A DNA stretch of 43,815 nucleotides from CAZKUN01 sp964555935 (GTDB lineage Bacteria > Armatimonadota > Zipacnadia > Zipacnadales > VGFC01), in contig CAZKUN010000050.1 of NCBI GenBank assembly GCA_964555935.1, positions 1 to 43,815 of the forward strand. Direction: 5' to 3'. The position numbers and the translations under genes were made by a program. Shown one piece after another: positions 23,555-31,396 of the stretch (position 1 is the stretch's first letter; the number at the start of each line of letters is the position of its first letter). A model generated the notes under the pieces. That model saw nothing but the letters and a program-made list of their open reading frames with translations. It ran no database searches and was not told the origin of the DNA.

Positions 23555-26068
23555 CTACTCAGCATCGAGGACGTCTCTGACGCGCCGCGCCAACGTCGTC
23601 GGGGCAAACGGCTTTTCCAGCAACTGGGCATCGACGGTTACCCCGGCATCGCCCACCGAGGGGTGATCCGTGTAGCCCGAGACGTACAAGACCTTGAGAT
23701 CTGGGCGCCTATCGAGGAGCGTCCGATACAACTCAGGCCCATTCTGGCCGGGCATCACCACATCAGATATGAGAAGGGCAATCTCGTCGGCGTGCTGCTC
23801 GAAGAGCACGAGTGCCTCGGCCGGCTCTGCCGCGCAGAGGACGTGATAGCCGTAGTCTTCCAGCGTGCGCTTTGTGCTGAGCCGCACGAGAGCCTGATCC
23901 TCAACGAACAGGACCGTCTCCGAGCCCTGGGCCGGCTTGGATCCGGCTCCCACGGTGACTGTCTGTTCGCCTCCGTCGACCTTGGGCAGGCAGACGGAGA
24001 AGGTAGTCCCTTTGCCCGGCGCGCTCGACGCCCTCACGTGGCCGCCGTGCTGCTCGATGATGCCGAGGACGCTCGCCAGCCCCAGCCCCGTCCCCTCGCC
24101 GACGGGCTTCGTGGTGAAGAACGGGTCGAAGGCCTTGCGGAGCGTGGCTTCATCCATCCCCACGCCCGGATCGCTCACTGTCACCAGCACGTGCGGGCGA
24201 TCGGCCAGCCCGGAGCCGCAGCAATCGGCATCCATGTCGACGCTCGCCGTGCCGATTCTCAGAACGCCACCATCGGGCATCGCGTCGCGCGCGTTGGCCG
24301 CGAGGTTTACGAGAACCTGCTCGATCTGTCCGCGGTCAACCTCGACATTGCCGAGATCCTCCGTGAGATCCAGTTCAACAACCACGTCCTCGCCCAGGAT
24401 CAGCTCAAGCATCGCGCAGGCGTGCTCGATGATCTCGTTGATGCTTTGGATTCGAGGCTCGAGTTTCTGCTTGCGACTGAAGGCCAATAGCTGCCTGGTC
24501 AACGCCGCGCCGTGGTCGGCGGCCTGGCGGATCTCCTCGACCTCGCGCCGCGACCGTTCGTCGGTCTCGCCGCGCTCGAGCACGTGGTCGGAGCAGGCGA
24601 TGATTGCGGTGAGGATATTGTTGAAGTCGTGCGCGATGCCTCCGGCCAGCACGCCCAGCGATTCCAGTTTGGATGTCTGGGTCACGCGATCGGCGAAGAG
24701 AACGCGTTCGGTCACATCATCCGCGACGAGGAGGACGCGACGCTCAGGGCGACCGCCTTCACCGGCCAGGTCGAAAGCCCGAATCCGGACGTCCACATAC
24801 GCTTCCGAACCGACGAGGCCGACCGGCCCGCCCTCGCGCTGGACAACCAGACCGGGCACATCGGCCCAGCCGCCGTTTGCGGCGATCCGCCGAACTCTCT
24901 CCAGGAAGCCCTGTTGGTCAACTATCGACTCCGAACACACGTCCGCGAAGTTCTGGCCGATGATCTGGATCGGGTCGGAGTCCACGTCCGATCCCGCTGC
25001 GCGCATCGGACTGAACTTCAATATGTTGAGGTCGCAATCCAACACGAACAGCCCGGAGGGCATGGTCTGGAGCGTCGCCTCGTTCAGCCGGAGCAGATCG
25101 CGCAGCTCATCTTCCGCGCGCTTCTGTTCAGTGACGTCTTGCAGGATCCCAAGAGAGGCCGCGAGTTCGCCCGTCTCGGGGTCGAGCACGTTGGTCGCCC
25201 GCACGCTCAGCCACCGGTCGCCTCTGTGCGGCGTCCGGACGCGCATGTCCAGGCGGATGTTTGGGATCTGGCCACGGAAGCAGGCCGTCACGTACTCCAA
25301 CGGGTCCTGGGGAGCGTCAGGGTCCATCACGGCCGACTCCAAGACCATCGACTGGAAACGCTCGACGGTCATCTCGTCGTGCGGGATACCCAGCACTTCC
25401 TCGATGTTGGGGCCCACGTAATCGTACTCATGGTGCGTCTGATTGAGCAGGTACACCACGCCGCCGGCAACGCCAATGGCCTGCCGGTGGAGCATCTCCG
25501 CTCGGCTGACGTCCGCATGCGCCTGCTGCCGCTCGATGAAGCTCCCGAGCAACGTGCAGTACGTGGCTACGATGTCTTGCAGGATGCTATTGACGGGCTC
25601 GCCGGTGAGGGCGGTGTCGTTGAGCAGGACTCCGAGCGGCTGCCCGGCGGCCCAGATAGGCGTCACGGCGATCCACCCCTCGCCGATGCGGACCATCTCC
25701 TCGCCGTTCCATTCGAGATGGTCGGCGCTCTGCACTACCCAGCGGCCGTCGCCGACGTCGCGAGTGCTCAGCTTCTGCTCCCAGGCTTCGTCCATGTCGA
25801 ACGTGTAGCCACGCTCATCCACCGTTCCGCCGTGCCGATTGGTGCTGTAAGTCCCGTGGAGCTGGTCGCCGCGCCGCAGGAACATCGAGCAGCGTTCAAG
25901 CCCGAGCCGATCACGGGCGATCTCCACCGCGCGCCGGTAGAGGGCATCGAGATTCGGGCAGGCCATGAACTCGTCCGCTGCCGTGACAATCGTGCGTAGC
26001 GCGGAGATGATTTGCTGTCCGTGATCCACGTTTGGTTTCCGCCGTCGCTTTGGAATCTCAGTCGGCAT
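23555..26068 (-). CDS. Hybrid sensor histidine kinase (GAF-PAS-PAS-HisKA-HATPase-REC)
   Basis: An 837-residue soluble hybrid kinase. An N-terminal GAF domain covers about 20-170 (NLDALYRRAVEIARDRLGLER). Two PAS domains follow: one near YLLNQTHHEYDYVGPNIEEVLGIP with its PAC motif RWLSVRATNVLDPETG, the second near TLQTMPSGLFVLDCDLNIL. The HisKA helix has H480 in AGGIAHDFNNILTAI. The HATPase has LVNLAANARDAMPDGG, DPGVGMDEATLRKAFDPFFTTK and GTGLGLASVLGIIEQHGG. A C-terminal receiver carries D769 in LISDVVMPGQNGPE. The HDFNN type is NtrB-like and such hybrids usually pass phosphate to an unlinked phosphotransfer protein or regulator. The start is placed at 26068; the frame is open upstream but that sequence belongs to the beta-helix gene. 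It sits 94 bases before the polytopic/alpha-2-macroglobulin pair, which it might control. Confidence 0.92.
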   Translation of the reverse strand: MPTEIPKRRRKPNVDHGQQIISALRTIVTAADEFMACPNLDALYRRAVEIARDRLGLERCSMFLRRGDQLHGTYSTNRHGGTVDERGYTFDMDEAWEQKLSTRDVGDGRWVVQSADHLEWNGEEMVRIGEGWIAVTPIWAAGQPLGVLLNDTALTGEPVNSILQDIVATYCTLLGSFIERQQAHADVSRAEMLHRQAIGVAGGVVYLLNQTHHEYDYVGPNIEEVLGIPHDEMTVERFQSMVLESAVMDPDAPQDPLEYVTACFRGQIPNIRLDMRVRTPHRGDRWLSVRATNVLDPETGELAASLGILQDVTEQKRAEDELRDLLRLNEATLQTMPSGLFVLDCDLNILKFSPMRAAGSDVDSDPIQIIGQNFADVCSESIVDQQGFLERVRRIAANGGWADVPGLVVQREGGPVGLVGSEAYVDVRIRAFDLAGEGGRPERRVLLVADDVTERVLFADRVTQTSKLESLGVLAGGIAHDFNNILTAIIACSDHVLERGETDERSRREVEEIRQAADHGAALTRQLLAFSRKQKLEPRIQSINEIIEHACAMLELILGEDVVVELDLTEDLGNVEVDRGQIEQVLVNLAANARDAMPDGGVLRIGTASVDMDADCCGSGLADRPHVLVTVSDPGVGMDEATLRKAFDPFFTTKPVGEGTGLGLASVLGIIEQHGGHVRASSAPGKGTTFSVCLPKVDGGEQTVTVGAGSKPAQGSETVLFVEDQALVRLSTKRTLEDYGYHVLCAAEPAEALVLFEQHADEIALLISDVVMPGQNGPELYRTLLDRRPDLKVLYVSGYTDHPSVGDAGVTVDAQLLEKPFAPTTLARRVRDVLDAE

Positions 26069-26126
26069 CGACCGGGTCTCTACCCCATGACGCCACCATC
26101 GGCGCCACGTAGCGTGACAGGAGCTT

Positions 26127-28595
26127 CTACATTCCAGCGTCGCCTGCGTCGAAGATCTCAAAGCCCAGGTCCGTCGCCAGCGGCCAGGCGCCTAGACTGA
26201 AGTCCCCCGCATCGGCGTCTCGAAACGGCGGCTCCTCGACCAATGACGCGGTGTCATAGCCGGCATCTCGCCACTCGCCCAAGCCGCCATAGGGGCTGAA
26301 CTTCGGCGCGTCGCCACCGTTCCAGTACGCGTTGCCGTCGCACTCAATCAGCGTCTCGGGCGTGAACCGGGTCAAGCCGAAGCTCTCGCCGAGTGGTTCG
26401 GGGCTGTAGACAATGTTGTTCACGAACCGATTGCCTGCCACGCCCTCGGTGTAGTTCGAGATCCAGAACAGCCTCACCGCGTCGCCCGCCAGAATGTTGT
26501 TCGTAACGGTGTTGTGCGAGCCGCCGTGCAGAAACACGTTCCCGTTCGACGTGTTCCAGACCACATTCCTCTCGACCAAGCAGTGGCTCGTCACGCAGTC
26601 GAGGTAGATGCCCAGGCCCAGGTGTCTGGCGACCGTTCCGTCCGGGTGCGCTCGGATGCCATGCACGTCGCTGATGACGTTGCCGCGGATCACGGTCGGC
26701 GCGCAGTCCGTGGTGTCCTGGCAGATGTGGATCCCGCCGCCATCGTCGGATTCGAGCATGATGCGCTCTATGCGATTCGCCTCGAACGTGTTGCCCCCCT
26801 GGTGGTTGAAGGCAAAGATACCATTGCGCGGCATGTCGTGGATGCTGTTGTGGCTGACGATGTTTCCCACCGACTGGGCCATCGAGGCGGGGCGGCTATC
26901 GATGTGAATGCCTGCCACGTACTTAGTGATCTTGCCGCAGTGGTGGACGTGGTTGCGCTCGATGACGTTCTCGACCGGGGCGACATTCTGCGCGGCCTCG
27001 CGGCGATCCCTTGGGATCGCGCGGTCCGTCACCGCGCTCGTGAGCAGAACGCCGTTGCCGCCCGCGTCGGTGACGGTGTTGCCGGCGATGCGATTGCTCC
27101 GCGAATCCAAGTGCAGGCGCACGCCCGTCCCGCCGATGAGCGTGAAGGTGCAGTCCTCGACCGCGCAGTTCCACGCGTTTTCCAGCCAGACGGCCGCGTC
27201 TTCAGCCGTTCGGACCGATGCGTGGTCGAGCGTCCAATCGCTATGAGAAAAGGTGAAGCCGCGGAACGCGATGCCCTCCACGCGCTCGTCGCCTTCGATA
27301 TCAGCGAGGATGTGCACGATGCGATCCATCGCCGGCGCGACGACTGTCGACTCGGTGGGTGGGCGGTCTATCGGCATGTAGTACAAGCGACCGGCCGCCG
27401 CGTCGAGGTACCACTCGCCCGGAGCGTCGAGTTCCTCGCGGACGTTCTCCACGTGGTAGCGATTGCCGGCGCGGATCGGGTATTGCAGCTCGCGGCCCTC
27501 GATCTCAAGCGTCGACTCCTGTTCATCGACGCCGACGATGCGGGCGCGCTCGTTGAACCAGCCCCAAGTAGCGAAGATGTTAACCTCGGCCGACGGCGCG
27601 GTCTTCCACGAGTCGCGGATCTCCCCCCAATCGACCTCGATCTGGGTCCTCGACTCCCTCCCGGCGATGCCGTCGCACGCGAAGGTCCTGAGCCCGACCT
27701 CTATCTCGGTCGCGCCATCGAGCCGAAGGACTTCATCCTCGGCCTGGATCGCGACCTGATTCTGGCCCGCTGCCGCGCGGGGGAACTCATGTCCATCGGG
27801 CTCGGCGAGGGCGTCATCCGTGAAGACAAACGCGTCGAAGTGGACGCGCAACTCAGTCGGCAGCGCGCCCTCGATCCGCAGCCGATGCTCTCCCTCGGTC
27901 AGCTCGACAGCGGGCGTTTCGCACCAGACGGTCTTTCGCCAACTGCCGCTGGCGGGCATGTCCGGGAGCGTGATCTCCTCACCGTCGATCAGCATGCGGA
28001 CGCCACGCCGCGCTCCGTCGGAGATCGTCGCGTAGGAGGCCCAGAGGTCGTACGCGCCGTCGGCCGGGACGTCGAGCTCGTACTCGAGGAAATCCCCCTG
28101 CTTTGCGATACCCGCAAGGATGATGCCGTAGCCCTCGGGTTGGCGAGCGCGCAACCACCCCTTCGTTACCACGTCGGACTCATCGAAGTTTGGGTAACGA
28201 GCCCGAATGGCGCGGCGGCCATCGACGAAGAGCTGGCGGAAGACCCAGTCACTTGCGTCAACATCCGCGGCCCAGACGTCGCCATCCCTCTCCCAGCCCT
28301 CGACCGGCCGGCCGCCGCTGAGCACGACGTTCTCGCCCTCACGTGCTTCCCAGACGGTGTTGGAGTCCTCCGGGCCAAGCACGAGTGGCTCGGACAGGTA
28401 GTGCGTTCCCTCCCCGACGCTGATGCGCACCTCGTCGTCGACCGCACGGGCGGCATCCCGCGCGCGGTGGAGCGTGCCGAAGGGAGATGCTTCCGTTCCC
28501 GCACCCGCGTCGTCACCATCGGTAGCCACGTAGAGACGCGTCTCCGCGTGGGCCGTCGAGGCCGCCGCCAGAACCAAGCCGAGCAACAGTCGCAT
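26127..28595 (-). CDS. Exported right-handed parallel beta-helix protein with inserted binding module
   Basis: An 822-residue exported protein. The signal peptide is residues 1-17 (MRLLLGLVLAAASTAHA). The helix begins with the typical LYVATDGDDAGAGTEASPFGTLHRA cap (DGxDxxxGT...P), then VVLSGGRPVEGW. A beta-sandwich insertion at about 175-285 (FLEYELDVPADGAYDLWASY ... VELTEGEHRLRIEG) resembles CBM6/DUF5077 modules. The solenoid continues with pectate-lyase-like coils (VEDCTFTLIGGTGVRLHLD, SNRIAGNTVTDAGGNGVLL, NTFEANRIERIMLESDDGG, NTVTNNILAGDAVRLFW). Such proteins are polysaccharide lyases, hydrolases (for example GH110/GH120) or binders; I cannot assign one. The start at 28595 has GGAGGGG five bases upstream, better than the ATG at 28613. 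It diverges from the GH123-like gene and lies 58 bases before the hybrid kinase. Confidence 0.85.
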   Translation of the reverse strand: MRLLLGLVLAAASTAHAETRLYVATDGDDAGAGTEASPFGTLHRARDAARAVDDEVRISVGEGTHYLSEPLVLGPEDSNTVWEAREGENVVLSGGRPVEGWERDGDVWAADVDASDWVFRQLFVDGRRAIRARYPNFDESDVVTKGWLRARQPEGYGIILAGIAKQGDFLEYELDVPADGAYDLWASYATISDGARRGVRMLIDGEEITLPDMPASGSWRKTVWCETPAVELTEGEHRLRIEGALPTELRVHFDAFVFTDDALAEPDGHEFPRAAAGQNQVAIQAEDEVLRLDGATEIEVGLRTFACDGIAGRESRTQIEVDWGEIRDSWKTAPSAEVNIFATWGWFNERARIVGVDEQESTLEIEGRELQYPIRAGNRYHVENVREELDAPGEWYLDAAAGRLYYMPIDRPPTESTVVAPAMDRIVHILADIEGDERVEGIAFRGFTFSHSDWTLDHASVRTAEDAAVWLENAWNCAVEDCTFTLIGGTGVRLHLDSRSNRIAGNTVTDAGGNGVLLTSAVTDRAIPRDRREAAQNVAPVENVIERNHVHHCGKITKYVAGIHIDSRPASMAQSVGNIVSHNSIHDMPRNGIFAFNHQGGNTFEANRIERIMLESDDGGGIHICQDTTDCAPTVIRGNVISDVHGIRAHPDGTVARHLGLGIYLDCVTSHCLVERNVVWNTSNGNVFLHGGSHNTVTNNILAGDAVRLFWISNYTEGVAGNRFVNNIVYSPEPLGESFGLTRFTPETLIECDGNAYWNGGDAPKFSPYGGLGEWRDAGYDTASLVEEPPFRDADAGDFSLGAWPLATDLGFEIFDAGDAGM

Positions 28596-28702
28596 GGATA
28601 CCCCTCCGCGCATCGCGCGTGTTCGTGCCTGCCACTGACTTTCGCCCTAACTTGCGCGTCCCCTTGCAGGACCAGCCCCCATGCCGCGGTGAATCACCAC
28701 GC

Positions 28703-31396
28703 ATGACCTTGCTCACGCTATTGCTCCCGTCAATCTGCCTCGCAGATGTCACCGTATCCAACGATGGCGACATCTACACGCTTCAGAACGCCCACGCGCG
28801 CATTGAGGTCGATGCTTCCGCCGGCGCGCGGATACGGTCGTGGGTGCTGATACCGTCCGAACGTGATCTCATCGCCGTCTGGAATGGCGCGAACGAGATC
28901 GGTGGAGCGCTCGATGACCGCGCGTTCTTCACAGCCATGCGATACCGACCGGCCATCATGCACCCAGGTCCCGATTCAGGCGAACTGCGCCTGGAGGCCT
29001 CGCATCCATCGGGGTTGGCGGTTGCGAAGCGACTCATTCTGCACCGAGATTCACCGGCGCTCAGCGTGCTGTATGAGTGGCGGAACGGGACGCAGTCGCC
29101 GAGGAGGCTGTTTGTCCGCAACTTCTTCCTGCCCGGGCACAAGCCGCAGGATGATCAGCACCTCTATTGGGTCAACGCGACGCCCGACGCGGTTGAGGGG
29201 TCGCCCGAGGCGAGCAACTACTACGTGCCGGCCGATCCTCCGTACTCCGCGATGTGGGACAGCGAGACGGGTGATGGTATCGCGGCGCTGGTGCCCGGCG
29301 TCGACAAGTTCTACTTCTGGCGGGGCAGCAAGGAGTTTCCTACGTTCGAGTGGCTCCACGAGGACGTGCAGGCGGGCAAGGTGCTTCACGCGTCCGTCCT
29401 GCTGCGCGCCGTGGAGGGTGACGAGGAGGCGCCCGACTGGCCTGCGCTGCTTGCCGATCCACCACCGGAGATCAAGACGGCGCGGCTGACTGACCTGGCT
29501 GGATGGAAGGACGAAGCGGCGTTGTTCGCTGTCACGGATGACGAGCGAGAGAAGGGATTCTGGCTGTCGGTTGGCGAGGGCGACGGGAAACAACGACTGC
29601 CGGAATCGATCGAGATCGACGTGCCGGCGGGCGAGCATCGGTACATCGGGGTGACGATCAACGCGCTCGAGGATTTCGCGGCGCCCGTCGAGTTCCGGGC
29701 GCCCAAGGGCGTGGCCGCGTATTGGCAGACGCTCGGCGAGGACCGTCGCGAACTGCTGCTGCTCCCGGAGGAGCCGGTACAGTTCACCGACGGCGGGAGG
29801 GAGACGCTATGGCTGCGTGTTGGCGGCGCCAAGGGCGCCACCTACGACGCCACGCTGATGATTGGCGATGTTGCCACCAACATCCCTATCCGACTGCGCG
29901 CGTGGGAGGTGGACCTGACGCAAGCGCGGCCATTCCACTTGCGCGGGTACTGCGGAGGGTTCACGACCTGGACAGGTGGATACACCGTCGACGAGGCCAA
30001 GCTGCCGCGTCTCAACGGTATCCTGACCGCGTTCGCCGAGATGGGTGGGGACGTGCTCGATTGGAACACGCACTGGGCGGGCTTTATGCCCGGCGTGAAG
30101 CTGGCGGAGACGGGAGAATGGTTAGCGGAGGTCGCGAAGGCGAACCCCGAGCGGATCGACCTCAACGACTTGCCGGACCTGGACTTCACGCACTTCGACC
30201 CCTGGCTGGAGGCGTTCAAAGACCACGGCGTGACGCGAGTTGACACGCACATGATGCACCCCGGTAACGCCTCGCTGTCGTGGCGGCTGTTCGGTCCCGC
30301 CATCGGCGCGGATCGGGTCGAGGCCGGCACTCCGGAGGCCGAGAGAGTGCTGGTCTGGTGGTTCACTCAGATGCGACTGTACCTGGAGAGCCACAATCTC
30401 ACCGGCTTCTTCTGCAAGATCAGCGATGAGATCTCGCCGGAGCACATCCCGGCTCATCTGGAGACGGCCAAGCTCGCGCGCCAGGCGGGTTGGCGACCGT
30501 TCACCACCATTACCGGCATGATCGCTCGGACGGCGAGTCACATCGAGACAATGGACCCCGCGTGCGACCAATGGCAGCTCGCGTTCAGTCTGAAAGACGA
30601 GTTCCTGGCCCTGCGTGACAAGCGCTTCTCGCTCGTCGACGAGACTTACGAACTCCCCGCTAACTGGGGCGGGTACTCAAACGGTGGCGCGGTGGATACG
30701 TGGGGGATGGCGGTGTTTGGCGAGGGACAACCGGTACCCGTCGAGCCCGGGCTGATTGAGGGCTTCGAGTTGCTGGAGGACGGCGAGCCCCTGGGCAAAG
30801 AAGGCGGCAGCCCGTGGGGCAATAAGGACCGCGGTGTCGTCATTACGGGAGGCAAGCTGCACAAGCATCTCTACCTGAGCCCCACCGCGGGCGTTCCAAC
30901 CGACCACACGTACACGCTCATGCTGAAAGCCCGGCGCGAATCAGCCGAGGGCGCTCCGCTGATTCAGCTCGACGACACGGATGAGGTGTGGTGCTACGGC
31001 GGCCGGTCGAGGCCGTTCCGCGCGCCTTACTATTCCGGCTACGAATACCCCATCATGACGCTGCATCATGGTTTTGCGGGGTACGGCCAGTGGGCGTTCT
31101 ACCACTGGAACAAGACCGAGAGGATCATCTGGATCGATGAGGAGACGGCGGAGGTCACGATCTCGCCCGTGTACTGCGGATATCGCGACGGGTACCGCGA
31201 CGCGGTTCTCTACAACCAACTCATCGAGACGCGCGGGCGCGAGGCGTTCGATGCCATCGTCGGCCCCGCCGACGCCCCGCTGCGGATCGGCCCGCGAACG
31301 TACGAGGTGTATGGTTTCACGACGCTGCTGAACGCGGACGATCCCGTCGCGGTTAACGCGGCGCGGCGGGGAGCACTGGAAGCGCTCGCCCGTTAG
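28703..31396 (+). CDS. Exported GH123/DUF4091-like glycoside hydrolase
   Basis: An 897-residue exported protein with a short signal (MTLLTLLLPSICLA, residues 1-14). Residues about 15-230 look like a galactose-mutarotase/DUF beta-sandwich (YTLQNAHARIEVDASAGARI). A barrel-like region at about 395-720 contains YCGGFTTWTGGYTVDE, DVLDWNTHWAGFMPG and GFFCKISDEISPEH. There D575-E576 match the Asp-Glu pair of GH123-type N-acetylgalactosaminidases, which use substrate-assisted catalysis. DUF4091 proteins share this layout. The C-terminal region (about 830-897) is beta-rich with IGPRTYEVYGFTTLL. Assignment to GH123 itself is tentative. The ATG at 28703 begins the signal peptide; the frame is open upstream but without signal features. 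Its last four bases overlap the stop of the convergent tex gene. Confidence 0.8.
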   Translation: MTLLTLLLPSICLADVTVSNDGDIYTLQNAHARIEVDASAGARIRSWVLIPSERDLIAVWNGANEIGGALDDRAFFTAMRYRPAIMHPGPDSGELRLEASHPSGLAVAKRLILHRDSPALSVLYEWRNGTQSPRRLFVRNFFLPGHKPQDDQHLYWVNATPDAVEGSPEASNYYVPADPPYSAMWDSETGDGIAALVPGVDKFYFWRGSKEFPTFEWLHEDVQAGKVLHASVLLRAVEGDEEAPDWPALLADPPPEIKTARLTDLAGWKDEAALFAVTDDEREKGFWLSVGEGDGKQRLPESIEIDVPAGEHRYIGVTINALEDFAAPVEFRAPKGVAAYWQTLGEDRRELLLLPEEPVQFTDGGRETLWLRVGGAKGATYDATLMIGDVATNIPIRLRAWEVDLTQARPFHLRGYCGGFTTWTGGYTVDEAKLPRLNGILTAFAEMGGDVLDWNTHWAGFMPGVKLAETGEWLAEVAKANPERIDLNDLPDLDFTHFDPWLEAFKDHGVTRVDTHMMHPGNASLSWRLFGPAIGADRVEAGTPEAERVLVWWFTQMRLYLESHNLTGFFCKISDEISPEHIPAHLETAKLARQAGWRPFTTITGMIARTASHIETMDPACDQWQLAFSLKDEFLALRDKRFSLVDETYELPANWGGYSNGGAVDTWGMAVFGEGQPVPVEPGLIEGFELLEDGEPLGKEGGSPWGNKDRGVVITGGKLHKHLYLSPTAGVPTDHTYTLMLKARRESAEGAPLIQLDDTDEVWCYGGRSRPFRAPYYSGYEYPIMTLHHGFAGYGQWAFYHWNKTERIIWIDEETAEVTISPVYCGYRDGYRDAVLYNQLIETRGREAFDAIVGPADAPLRIGPRTYEVYGFTTLLNADDPVAVNAARRGALEALAR

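Noticed and set aside
26514..28706. A 730-codon open frame on the + strand opposite the beta-helix gene
   Set aside because: Its translation is rich in Arg, His and Val with no domain, and it lies fully antisense to a gene with signal peptide, ribosome-binding site and clear solenoid repeats. It is a GC-rich shadow frame.
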